Below are positions 11,311 to 21,580 of a DNA stretch of 45,980 bases, piece by piece. The DNA comes from Aureobasidium sp. EXF-3400 (Eukaryota; Ascomycota; Dothideomycetes; Dothideales; Saccotheciaceae), in contig SWBL01000377.1 in NCBI GenBank assembly GCA_024195585.1, positions 1 to 45,980 on the forward strand, given 5' to 3'. Each line of letters begins with the position of its first letter. The first letter of the stretch is position 1. The notes below the pieces were generated by a model, which did not search any database, was not told the DNA's origin, and worked only from the letters and a program-made list of their open reading frames with translations. A program made the position numbers and the translations under genes.

Positions 11311-12364
11311 TTAGGACCATACTCGGATTTCACGCAGACACACTATCTCCATCCAACATGATTCTCGCAGTATACAAGCCTCTCCTCCCATCGCCCAGTT
11401 GTGCAGCAAATACAAAGTGGCTATTGTCAAAAGCAGCATCGGCCCACCAGGGCCTCTGAGTCCTCGAGAGCCTGTACTGAAGAGAACTCCCTGCTTCGTA
11501 AAGCCAGAAGTAGGCGACGAGCTTGTGGCATACTTGACATCGTAGTTGGTGGTGGTAAAGCAGTTGGACGAGTAAAACAGGTAGTATGTGTCACCAGAGT
11601 GTATCATGCTAGGGCCCTCAACAAGCGGGCCATCCTCAGGTGAGTCGTTCGTGATGAGTCGTATAGCCTCGCCGATCTTGCTTACGCCGTCGCTTTCGAC
11701 TCTCTGAAAGAGGATGGGAGTAGAAATTACTGGCTCGATTCCGTTCTTGCAAGTCCCGCCGAAGCCGAGTGAGTTGGTATCTAGCTTGTAGAGCACATAT
11801 CGGGTTCCATCGCCATCTCGAAAGCCGGATGCGTCAATGGCACCTCCTTGGTCGTAGGGGCAGACAAAAGTTTCCTCGGATGGTATATAGGGGCCATCGA
11901 TCGTATGACTGATTGCAGTGCCAATACAGTGGGGAGAATCGGAGAAGTAGGTAGGAGCGCTGAAGTACAAGAGAAACCTGCCATCGTCCTGCATCTGGTC
12001 AGAGGACGAGAGCCGAATGGGGCTTTGGTGCACATGCCAAGTGATTGATATCTGGAGCCCATACATGGTTTTTGGAAACATCCGCCCAACTCGGAAGATT
12101 TGGGAGCACATCAATGCCTGGGTGAAGCGTCCATGTCTTGAAGTTTGTTGGAGTTGCGACTTGGATGTGTGTGCTTGTGTAATCATATAGTGATTGTCCA
12201 GCAAAGGCGTGCCAGATGTCTCCAACTCGAAGGATCGAGGGATCGGGAAAATCCGTCGTGATATGGGGACCAAACTCGAAGGGCTTTGATAGTAGAGGAG
12301 CTGTGGATGAGGGTTGCAGGAAAGCTATCCATGTTAGAACGAGCGATGGTAAAAACAGGGTCAT
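11311..12364 (-). CDS. secreted GH43 enzyme with C-terminal frameshift
   Basis: The start at 12364 gives a signal peptide (MTLFLPSLVL... to PSSTA). Exon 1 is 12364-12038 and exon 2 begins at 11988. They are joined by a 49-nt GC-AG intron (donor GCATGT, branch CTGAC, acceptor ATGCAG), which restores the GH43 core at INHL/DDGRFLLYF. Catalytic acids are visible: D41 in FPDPS, about D161 in GGAIDASGF and about E233 in LVEGPSM. Near 11443, after RGPGG, the frame breaks. The expected continuation (DAAFDNSHFVFAAQLGDGRR) is in the next frame and ends at 11330, whereas the literal frame runs into unrelated sequence to 11311. One missing G in a GGG run explains this. The predicted length (about 335 residues) fits arabinanase/arabinofuranosidase-type GH43. 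It may be a young pseudogene, or the break may be a sequencing error. Confidence 0.75.
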
Positions 12365-12849
12365 GTCTGCTGGATGCGTATAGAGATGATCATGGATGTA
12401 AGGTCGAAACATGAGAACCAATACAGATCAGGCTTCAGATCTGGTCGTAAGCAACCGAATTCGCGGCAAGAGCGAAGGATGGTATTTTTTGGTCAGATTG
12501 AGGCAACATCAACACAGCAGAAAGCTATGCAATACCATGATTATCTTGCTCAAGCAGAAACTGGGCCCAACACTACACAGCACGTAGAATCAATGCCGTG
12601 GAACACTTTGCAATCATGTCGCAGTTTTGGAAGAAGGCCAGTCTGCAGCGGATCGGTGAGCTGCAGTGTGAGCTCGAATAACATAGCCGGTTGAGCGACG
12701 ATACGTGTAAGATGAGGCGGCATAGTGACAAGGACAAGATGCTGGCATGTCTTGTCGTCCGCTACGGCGGAGTGTTCATGCCTCTTGTGCCAGTTCGTGA
12801 GATTGGAGTACGGACTGTCAACTTACATGACGTGGTGCACTGAGTTGAG

Positions 12850-12992
12850 CTGGAATTGATGCTGTAGGATCAGCTACGGGTCCACAGAAGTAGATGCCGT
12901 CCTAGATTATTGACACAGCCTACGTTCTCTCTCTGTCAGGTCCATCCTTTAAAAGGCCAATGGTATTGTTCTACTTTCAGAGGTATGGCAGG
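12850..12992 (-). pseudogene. decayed fragment of a GH51 arabinofuranosidase gene
   Basis: The minus strand at 12992-12928 aligns base for base with the intact GH51 gene near 20690-20625. The intact [16 protein letters not shown] appears here as LPYL, stop, K, stop, NNTIGLLKD. Tryptophan codons have become TGA or TAG, all by G-to-A change. After a gap of about 70 bases relative to the intact gene, a second piece near 12900-12868 reads DGIYFCGPV against DGFYLSGPV. No start, catalytic region or full exon survives. I infer the remains of a second GH51 copy in the GH43/GH31 block. Most differences are C-to-T or G-to-A, which resembles RIP, but the fragment is too short to be sure. Confidence 0.7.
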
Positions 12993-13065
12993 TCGTCCGC
13001 GAGGCGGCCTTCCCGCCGGTCTCTCCGCAGAGAAAGAGGCCGAAGCGGGAGTCGGCAAATGACGC

Positions 13066-13072
13066 TTTAGCC
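13066..13072 (-). promoter_or_regulatory. GGCTAAA element (XlnR-type), position uncertain
   Basis: The plus strand reads TTTAGCC, so GGCTAAA is on the minus strand. It lies about 700 bp upstream of the minus-strand GH43 gene and 150 bp before the unrelated gene at 13221. It is a single match and could be chance. Confidence 0.2.
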
Positions 13073-13220
13073 GACAAGAACTGCTTGGAATGCCGTCGCT
13101 CGCTGCATCTCTTTCCGTTCACATTACACCGGCACGAGACCAATTACACAGTAGCACTCATTGATTGTCGCCGAGCTCTCACAGCACCATCTCCGACCGA
13201 CCGCACATATACAATCAAGC

Positions 13221-13947
13221 ATGGGCATATTCAAGACTTTGTCAAAGGCCGCCGCGTACGGCACGGTAGCAGGAGCCGGAGGATGGGCACTCTACACACG
13301 AAAGTCCAACTTTGTCCCTCTGTCACCTTCCGACTACATTTACAACACGACTTTCTATGCTCGCAACAACCCCGAGAGAAATCCCGCAACAGCAGACCTG
13401 TGTGTACGCAGGGTACCGCTGAGCGAGATCAAGCCCGAGTACCTTGAGAAGGAAGGAAAGCTGGTCGAGAAGTTCTGCGCCGGCGTTTGGGGAGGCCTTG
13501 GTGAGTACATGTGCTTCAACATCTATGACAGTCTACTGACACGACTCGACAGGCTATGCATACCAACGCCAATACCTTGAGAAGAAGTACCGCGACGCCG
13601 ACACGGAATCTCAGCTATGGAACACGCAGGCTCTCCTAGACTCCGACTACCCCGTCGGCACACAGATCACCGACCACTTCGAGGTGCTGACCAAGACGCC
13701 CGAGTCGATCATTGTTCGCTGCGGAGACTCACCTCGCAAGATGGAGGTCAGACCCAGCGATGGACTGTTTGAGATGAGGGCAGAGATTCTGAAAGACGAG
13801 GGCGTTGCAGAGTTCCAGCTCAAGAGTGTCTTCTACCAAGGACTCGGCAAGGCAACTGGCGCACCTATGCCTGCACACATCGAGTTCCTGCACAGACAAT
13901 ATACCAAGTTGTGGATGGAGACTGCCGTCGGCAACGTCACACGATGA
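13221..13947 (+). CDS. conserved ascomycete protein of unknown function
   Basis: Two exons, 13221-13500 and 13553-13947, with a 52-nt intron (GTGAGT, branch CTGAC, acceptor GACAG); 224 residues. The start MGIFKTLSK was chosen over an upstream TTG-initiated extension because it begins a typical short hydrophobic N-terminus with AAAYGTVAGAGGWALYT, possibly a membrane anchor or mitochondrial signal. The body contains strings that look strongly conserved (SPSDYIYN, VRRVPLSEIKPEYLEKEGKLVE, VRCGDSPRK, PHIEFLHRQYTKLWMET-like ending), but I recognise no catalytic motif and assign no function. The gene precedes Rad17 on the same strand and looks like core genome rather than part of the sugar block. 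Confidence 0.8.
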
Positions 13948-14292
13948 GCGTTTCGAGAGACTGCACAGACACGCTACAGAGGACAAGCAGAGCAGATACA
14001 GAGAGAAAACTACTAGACAGGTAGAAAGACATGGCTGTGGTATAGTGAAATGATTTCCAAATGAAGAAGAAGCGACTGTTTGTTTAAACGCACGTGAAAG
14101 CGCAAGCAAAAACGCGTCATGGGTCAAAGCTTTGGTTCGGTGGTTGTTGCCTGTCGTCTCGAGCTTTCCCATTTTGCGAGTGAATTACTATGCACTTGGC
14201 CATGAGTTGAGAGACATTGCTGTGCCTACGAGTGAGACTTCGTCCAGTCCCCAGACCAATGCAACTATCACCAACACGACTCCGTAGGCAGT
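13948..14292. other. intergenic, promoter of Rad17
   Basis: 3' flank of the upstream gene and promoter of the checkpoint gene. No distinct element recognised. Confidence 0.4.
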
Positions 14293-16794
14293 ATGGCCCA
14301 AGGCCGCCGTAGAAAGACTGTCTTATCATCCGATGACGAAATCGACTCAGTCCCAGCAGCAGTTCCTGTAGAAGCACAGGAAGCCACCGAAACCAAACCT
14401 GCAAAACGACCGTCATCCAAAGCGAAGCCTTCGACTTCAACCTCTACCAAGACCAAAGTCACCAAGTCTCCTTCTAAACCACGTCAGACCCGCCAATCCA
14501 CCAAGCCTGTCGCCGAAGCACAACCAAAACCTGCAACCAAGCCCATCTCCTCTTTCTTCAGCTCTGCCGCACAACCTCGTCGACCTTCGTCTCAGCACTC
14601 GACTCCACCAATCTCAGACAAACCCAATTCCCAAGAATTAGACATCGACGACGACATCGAAGCCGACGATGCTGTGCTATCTCAAACCTCCCGCATCGCT
14701 CAGACCTTACGCAAGAGGAAGCTGATCAGGGACGACATCGCTGACACCGACCGAAACGCTCCACCACCACCTTCGCAGAAGTTTCGCAAAGTCTCTGCCG
14801 TTACCAAAGTCCCCACAAACTCAGCACCCGTCCTGATCGATACAAGACCATGGACCGAACGCTTCGCTCCCGTCGATTTGTCTGAGCTTGCCGTGCACAA
14901 GAGAAAGATTACAGACGTTCGCAATGTCCTAGAGTCCGCTTTGTCCATTCGAGCCACACCGAGGTTGATCGTTCTGAAAGGCGCTGCTGGCACTGCAAAA
15001 ACAACCACTGTCAGCCTTTTGGCTAAAGAGATGGGCGTTGGTATAACTGAGTGGAAGAGCCCCGTCGGCACCGATGCTGCGAGCAGTGCTTTTACTTCGT
15101 ACTCGAGCCAGTTTGAAGATTTTGTCCTTAGAAGCGGCAACTTCGCTCGTCTTGACATGGTTCCAAGTCATGGCATGGTCCAGCCAGCTCCTGCCACACA
15201 GGACCATGCTAAACAGATAATGCTTGTCGAAGAGTTTCCTAACACTTTCGCCAAGTCCTCGCCTGCTCTGCAGATCTTCAGGAACACCATCTTACAATAT
15301 CTGGCCGCACCGTCATCATCCAGTCCCGCGCCTATGGTCATGATCATCTCGGAAGCCTTACTCTCAACCACGACTGCCTCCGCTGACAGTTTCACTGCTC
15401 ATCGCCTGCTCGGTCCTGCCATCTTGAATCATCCACGAACTGCCCCGATCGACTTCAACAATATCGCTCCCACCATTTTGACGAAAGCTTTGGATGCAAT
15501 CGTCATCAAGGAATCTCGCAAGTCAGGCAGACGTTTTGCACCTGGTCCTGCTGTGCTCAAACACCTGGCCGAGACTGGCGACATCCGAAGTGCTGTATCC
15601 TCCCTTGAATTTTTGTGTCTCGCTGGCGATGAGAGCGGTGCTTGGTCATCAAAAGTCGCTTTCACGAAACCCAAAGGTCGTGCTGAGGCTGCCCTGACTA
15701 AAAAGGAACAAGAAGCTCTGAAACTGATCAGCAATCGCGAAAGTAGTCTTGGGATATTCCATGCTGTCGGTAGGGTCGTGTACAATAAGCGCATTGATCC
15801 TCCTCGTCCTGTTCCACAACCTCCGACATACCTACCACAACATCGGAAGCCGAAAGTCCCGGAACACGATCCTAACAATTTGATCGATGAAGTCGGTACT
15901 GACACGTCAACATTTGTCGGAGCACTACAAGAGAACTACGCCCTATCTTGTTCGTCATCATTGAGCGAAGATGCACTGGACTCGCTGAACGGCTGTATCG
16001 ATGCTCTATCCGACTTTGACATGTTATCATGCGATCGGTTCGGCTATGGAACACGGATGTCATCCGGTTCTGCTCAGGACAATCTCCGTCAGGATGACAT
16101 CTCTTTCCAGACTGCGGTTCGTGGTATCTTGTTCTGGCTGCCCACTCCGGTGAACAGGCTAGCAGGCTTACCGCGAGGAGCCAAGCGTGGTGACGAGTTC
16201 AAAATGTTCTTTCCTTCAAGCTCCAAACTGTGGAAAGAGAAGGAAGAATTTGAGGGCACACTAGAGAGTGTGGTATCGACAATGCACCAGCTGGCTGTTG
16301 GTTCGGGCTCAGATTCAACTTCTGCGAACACGGAAGGTGTGGCAGCATGGAAGCGTCAGCAAACACTGGTCGTGACTCCACAAGACGATGAGGATGCAGC
16401 CGTGACGACTACACCGCTCTCGACCACGCTCTTGAGTTCCGGTGCAAAGACAGAGTTGCTGCTGGAGCGTCTTCCTTACGCTGCCCAGGTATTGCCTTCT
16501 CAAAGAGACATACCACCGTCACTCATCACGGGTATACAAACCCTGACTCGCATCTCTGCCATGCATCCTGCATCCACCGCCCTTGATGATGCAGCCTTGG
16601 ACGCGGTGGAAGACAATGAGATGGATGCGCAGCAATCAGAGTGGACAGACCGCCCGGATGCGGAATCAGCCATTGCGAAAAGAAGCAAGAAGCAGCAGGG
16701 CCAGAAGGGCGAGTTCGAAGGAGGTGGACTGCATATACCTGTGGAGCATGAGATTGAGAAACTCGTGCTCAGCGATGATGATATCGAGGATTGA
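14293..16794 (+). CDS. rad17: DNA damage checkpoint clamp loader subunit Rad17 (Rad24)
   Basis: Single exon, 833 residues. Rad17 replaces Rfc1 in the clamp loader that places the 9-1-1 checkpoint clamp on damaged DNA in the nucleus. The first 180 residues are low-complexity, rich in Lys, Ser and Pro. The family block starts at PWTERFAP (residues 186-193) and SELAVHKRKI. Walker A is GAAGTAKTT (230-238) and the Walker B region is IMLVEEFPN (309-317), the VEEFP form typical of Rad17. The AAA+ lid and alpha-helical collar follow, and the end is acidic (VLSDDDIED). A short ISSFF near residue 85 resembles a PCNA-interaction motif. The length is usual for filamentous fungi. It converges with the P450 gene, with 158 bp between stops. 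Confidence 0.93.
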   Translation: MAQGRRRKTVLSSDDEIDSVPAAVPVEAQEATETKPAKRPSSKAKPSTSTSTKTKVTKSPSKPRQTRQSTKPVAEAQPKPATKPISSFFSSAAQPRRPSSQHSTPPISDKPNSQELDIDDDIEADDAVLSQTSRIAQTLRKRKLIRDDIADTDRNAPPPPSQKFRKVSAVTKVPTNSAPVLIDTRPWTERFAPVDLSELAVHKRKITDVRNVLESALSIRATPRLIVLKGAAGTAKTTTVSLLAKEMGVGITEWKSPVGTDAASSAFTSYSSQFEDFVLRSGNFARLDMVPSHGMVQPAPATQDHAKQIMLVEEFPNTFAKSSPALQIFRNTILQYLAAPSSSSPAPMVMIISEALLSTTTASADSFTAHRLLGPAILNHPRTAPIDFNNIAPTILTKALDAIVIKESRKSGRRFAPGPAVLKHLAETGDIRSAVSSLEFLCLAGDESGAWSSKVAFTKPKGRAEAALTKKEQEALKLISNRESSLGIFHAVGRVVYNKRIDPPRPVPQPPTYLPQHRKPKVPEHDPNNLIDEVGTDTSTFVGALQENYALSCSSSLSEDALDSLNGCIDALSDFDMLSCDRFGYGTRMSSGSAQDNLRQDDISFQTAVRGILFWLPTPVNRLAGLPRGAKRGDEFKMFFPSSSKLWKEKEEFEGTLESVVSTMHQLAVGSGSDSTSANTEGVAAWKRQQTLVVTPQDDEDAAVTTTPLSTTLLSSGAKTELLLERLPYAAQVLPSQRDIPPSLITGIQTLTRISAMHPASTALDDAALDAVEDNEMDAQQSEWTDRPDAESAIAKRSKKQQGQKGEFEGGGLHIPVEHEIEKLVLSDDDIED

Positions 16795-16952
16795 TACCCC
16801 TTTGTTCAAGTAGCTAATTGTCTTTGTAAACGACCATGAATAATTTGTTCGTATAGACCATGCCTTTGCTTCTGAGGCTACTTGTCATTACACATATTTG
16901 ATACACTGAAAACATGAATGTACAAACAGATTCTCAATTTGAGCAGAGAGCA

Positions 16953-18591
16953 TCAAGCAACAGTAGACCTCCTCTTCATACCAACCCAACACTCGAGCGG
17001 CTTCCTCAAGAAACCCTCTCTGGTCTCGAGTGTCTTTTGGTAGAGTTCGAAATCGTAATTGTGGAAGACGGTTGCCACAATCAATGCCAATTCCATTTCC
17101 GCAACATTACGGCCAACACAGGCACGAGGCCCATAGCTGAAAGGTATAAAGGCCGATTTTTGACTATTTTAGGACTGTTAGTATACAGTCTAAGACGGCA
17201 GATTGAGGGAAGGGGCGGAAACTTACGTCTCTGTTACAGTTTCCCATCTCTCTGGTTTGAAGTCATCGGCATCGGGACCCCATATTTCTTGGCTATGATG
17301 CATGGTGTACGCTGGAACACTGAGGACTGTTTCGGCAGGGTAATGTCTACCGCAGACTTCTGCCCCACCTGCGGGGACTACTCTGGGAAGACCGAGAGAG
17401 GAAGTACTGTGAATACGCATGGTTTCCTTGATGACGGCATCCAGATAAGGTAGATCGCGTACTTGGTCGAACACAGGGACCTGAGTGCCTTTGGGAATAG
17501 CAGCATCAAGTTCTTGTTGCAATTTCTTGACGACATGAGGGGTGGCTAGACAATGGTATAGCAAAGCACAAGAGGTGTTTGAAGTGGTGTCGCTACCGGC
17601 GATAAGTTGAGTCAGTGCTTCGGCGGTGAGTTCTTGACGTCCTAGACTGTTGCCGTGTTCGTCTTTGCCTTCCATCAGTCGAGCCAGCAGATCTACGCGA
17701 TCAACGCTTTCGGCATTGTCGAGACGTTGCTTTACACGTGCGACAGCGATGCCGGCGAGGTTTTGTACGGCTTGCACGCCTTTTGTGAAGAAAGGGTCGG
17801 GGAGATATTTTGCGTATGGCTTGATGTATGGCCAACAACCAATGGTGCCTGAGACCTCGCCTCTGCGGTTGAGGACTTCGATGGCGGGTGCGAACTTGGG
17901 AGGTGCGTCTGGGGACTCGCGGATTTCGGCAATGTCTGCGCCTTTCTCGAGCATACCGAAGGGAGCTCCAAATGCCAGGTCGCCTGGTTGGAAAGTCAGT
18001 CTCTTTCGATTCTCAAGGCAGTCGTACGTGTAGTCACACACCAATAATGTCAAAGGCCGTGTAGTTGAACCAGTTCAATGCGTCCATCTTAGCGTACTGG
18101 CCATTTGCCAATTTTGACATTTTATCCCACTGCTGAACCAGCAATTCTAGATTATGATGCATGTACTGCTCGAACTGACCAATGCTCTTCGAGCTAAAAG
18201 TATGCGAAACAGTCTTTCTCTTTCTCGTATGTTCGGCTCTGTCCCTTGTGTTGAAGAGACCTCTCTGAATGCTGACAAAGGCGTCATAGTACTCGCTCTT
18301 GAGGAACCCAGTACCGTGGCCGTAGACGATGGGGATGGCAGCTGGGTCTGCGATGGAGACGTGGTGGGGTTGGATGCGGACTATTTTGCCGTAGGTCTTG
18401 TGTGCTTGGTCTACGGCGAGGTATCGTCTGCCTCGGCGGCATTGGTACATGAGCCAGAGGTTGGTGAAGGCTGCTGGGAAGGGCGAGGGCACATCGCGGA
18501 TGGACCAGTTGCGTAGGTAAGGTAAGAGGTAGAAAAGGATTGGTATGGCCAGAATAGTATAAGGCGTTAGAAGGAGTTCGACCACGCCCAT
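16953..18591 (-). CDS. bphA: cytochrome P450 CYP53, benzoate 4-monooxygenase type
   Basis: Three exons on the minus strand, 18591-18042, 17983-17227 and 17163-16953, with introns of 58 and 63 nt; 505 residues. An N-terminal membrane anchor (residues about 5-27) places it in the endoplasmic reticulum. The helix I motif IAGSDTTSN, KETMR (ExxR) and heme-binding FSYGPRACVGRN with C451 are present. Long stretches such as GLFNTRDRAEHTRKRKTVSHTF-type residues, NWFNY.AFDIIGDLAFGAPFGML and NRRGEVS are characteristic of CYP53, which para-hydroxylates benzoate and feeds the protocatechuate branch of the beta-ketoadipate pathway. It stands between Rad17 and GH51. Linking it to lignin-derived aromatics released with hemicellulose is inference. 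Confidence 0.92.
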
Positions 18592-19217
18592 GATTGCTTA
18601 ATCAATGGATTGATTGACTGAGGTGAGAGGGATACAAAGATCAAGGTACGCTTGCATGAGCTTCAAAACTTACGGGGCAGCTCGTCAACTTATATCAAAT
18701 ACAGAAGCAGCGGAGGAGGGGCATGGACGCATCGTGTGACGTTTGACTTCCCTGGTCGAGATCAGCTACCTTAACCTTCGTGCCTTCTCATCCTTGGCGT
18801 CCTATCCATCTTGCAGCAACCGAATGGCCGTCTCTTCCACCATCCGTCAGCTCAAAGGTCAGCAAATTGGTGATATGTTGCACCCCGCAGTCCCCTCATC
18901 TTCGGACCGTTCGTTCCGTGCAAGAGATGTTCGGAAGCTGCACCAAAAAAGATAGAAGATGGAGCTCATTCTGTGGAGGAAGCGCGACTCGGATGTGCTC
19001 CGTGCACCCCGGCAGAGCGAAACCACTTCTTCGGCTCCTACTCCACCAATCCTGACTCTGTTTTCTATACCACAACACACCGAACTTCGGTCGATCTGAC
19101 ATTGGCTCGCGATCACGACGGTTTCATGCAAATAGACCCGCAGACTTGATTTCTTGGTTACATGCCGACTAACCTACTCGTTCGTCATGTCACCTTCTTG
19201 CATGGTCTTGCCCTGAT
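18592..19217. other. promoter of CYP53 and 3' flank of GH51
   Basis: Both neighbours are on the minus strand, so this is the CYP53 promoter. No gene and no clear regulatory motif was recognised. Confidence 0.45.
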
Positions 19218-21580
19218 CTAGAAGACAACCTCCTTGAAGCCTTTGGGTACCTCTCTCTTGTTGTGTCCGGTACCCTTCCAGTTGTTCAAGCCCCAGGAGC
19301 CAAAGCTAGGGGTCCATCCGCCGAATCCGCCGTGGCCCCAGGCACCACGGTGTCCGCCCCAGCTTCCTGCCCAGTATGTTGCTCTGCCGTGCACTTCCAG
19401 CACGCTGACACTAAGGTTGGGAAGCTCGAACTTGAAAGTACCATCACGAGCGGCTGTGATGGTTGTGTTTGTCGATGTCACGACCTGAGCCTTGCCAGGA
19501 GCGTTGTAGCTATCATGGCTTGGTGCAGTCATAACTGTCAAGGTGGCAGTGGCTCCTCCGGACACGCCCTTGAAAGAGATGGAGACGGGAACATTGCTGG
19601 TAGCATTGTACACAGCTGTCTTGAGCATGTGAGATCCAGTCTGGTTGTTGTATCCGGCCACGTAGTAGGCAGGTCCGAAGTTACCGCCGGTAGTAGGCAG
19701 AGTCTCGGTCACAAGGTGGTTACCCATGAGCGTGAGCATGTGCCATGAAGTCGACATGACGTCCTTGGTGGGGTCTGCAGTGAAGCTGATCATATCGGGT
19801 GTCCACTGGTAGCTGTTCAGGTTTTGCAGTGTAGGGGCGTATGATGCGCCAATGATCATGTCTGAGTTGCGTTCGGCTCCGAGAAGGAAGACTGCCTCAG
19901 CGACACTGCCCTCCCAAGATGGGAAGGCCAATCTCTCTCTGTTCGAACTCCAATCCACCGAAGCCATAGATGCGTTGTTGCCCTCGATGACAGCGTATTC
20001 ACCTGTGGCTCTATTAGCGCTGTTTACTAATGCTTATTGATCAACTTACCAATCAAGATAGGGTGGCTTCTGTTGTAGTGGTCAAAGAGGTTGTATTCTC
20101 TGACAAAGTTGTCGGGTCTCGAGTACTCGTGGTAATCAAGAGAGATATCGTCAGGAATAGGGTCGACTTGAGGAGTCGATGCAATGATGGTGATGTCAGG
20201 GTAGACTGCCTTGATGGCGCTGGTGAACATGGGCAGGCGGTATGCAGAGTAACTGGCGTTACCACCACCAAGGTTATCTTCGTTACCGATCTGTTCCATC
20301 TATCAGCTACATGTACAAAGCAAGACAAGAGTGGGAGCACAAGCAAAACTCACCTCGACATAGTTGATCTGCCATGGCTGAGGGTATCCCAAAGACGCTC
20401 TCAATGCTCCGTACTTGGTGCTGGTCGAGCCCATCAAGAATTCGAGCTCGTCAAGAGCAAATTGGATCCAGGGCTGAAGTTGGTCCTGTGGGGTGACGGG
20501 TCCGCTAAGGTAGAAACCATCCCAGACCGCAAGGACGGGCTCAAGCTCAAGATCTTCGCACCAGTGAAGATACTCAATCAAACCTAGACCATCAGTGTTA
20601 ATGTAGCCCCAAGTTCCCTCTCTGCCAGGTCTGTCCTTAAGAGGACCAATTGTCTCGTTCCACTTCCAGAGGTATGGCGGAAGACTACCCTCAAGGTTGT
20701 TACCTGTTTTCTGTCAGCTCATCCCACTTTAAACACATGATACATGCTTAAACTCACCTCCAGGGAATCTCAAGAACTTTCCGTTCAGAGCCTTCAATGC
20801 TTCAGCAAGATCCACACGAAGACCATTGGCTCTGTTCTTGTAGGTAGGAGGGAAAAGACTGATCAGGTTGAAATCAAGCGAGCCACCAGAGACACCAGAC
20901 TTGTCGAAGGTAAGGTAGAACGAGTTGTTCGAGTTTGGTGCTGCCGAGGTGGGGGTGAGGGTGAAGTTGTGCTGAACCCACGCATTGGGTGAGGCCTGCG
21001 ATTGCACCTGTGCGGTAGCGAAAGTCTCATTGTTGATGTCGGACTTCAGGGAAGCGGTGAATTTGCCCTTGTAAGTTCCCTTGACCCAGAAAGAGCCAGT
21101 GTAGTCTTGCACTTGGACACCGATGCCCCAGTATCCGCTGTGGTTGCGTTAGTAGATATACTCATAGCATGAATGTGGCAATCTTACGTATTAGAGAATC
21201 CAACCTCGCTCTCAGTGGCCTTGCCAGTTGCAACGTTCATCGAAGTAGGCAGGGCGCTGGAGAGCGGTTGAGACAAGTTCTTCAGGGACAGGCTTGAACC
21301 TCCCACAGAGTGGTAAGCGAGGAGACTCGGTGGGTGTACAGTGCTGCCTTGAAATGCTCTGTTGCGAATAAGCTCGGCATAGAGTCCACCATCGCCTGAA
21401 AAGTTGATATCCTTCAATGGTCAGTCAAAGTCATGATTCGTTGTGATGGAGAAAAAGTACCTCGAACATGGTTCCATACTGAAGAGGAGATGTAGCATTG
21501 CCACCGCTAGCAGCAACCTGGAGGTTCAAAGCATTAGTCGCAGCAGCAAAGGCTGCCACAAGAACACTCGAGAACAACAT
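19218..21580 (-). CDS. secreted GH51 alpha-L-arabinofuranosidase
   Basis: Six exons on the minus strand: 21580-21461, 21411-21188, 21137-20758, 20703-20354, 20290-20050 and 20002-19218; introns 47-63 nt; 699 residues. The signal peptide is [18 protein letters not shown] carbohydrate-binding-like N-terminal part ([12 protein letters not shown]) leads into the barrel ([13 protein letters not shown]). The acid/base is E362 in YVEIGNED, and choosing the second possible acceptor for exon 5 gives this canonical motif. The nucleophile is E440 in ILIGEYAV. GH51 enzymes release terminal arabinofuranose from arabinan and arabinoxylan. From about residue 645 there is an unusual tail rich in Gly, Trp and His ([16 protein letters not shown]), ending [13 protein letters not shown]. 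Several NxT/NxS sites fit secretion. Confidence 0.93.

Larger units (their letters stand above)
12365..13220. other. intergenic between divergent GH43 and conserved gene, with GH51 relic
   Basis: This stretch separates the minus-strand GH43 start from the plus-strand gene at 13221. It contains a decayed GH51 fragment (about 12850-12992) and a GGCTAAA element on the minus strand at 13066-13072. Nothing else was recognised between 12365 and 12850. Confidence 0.5.
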
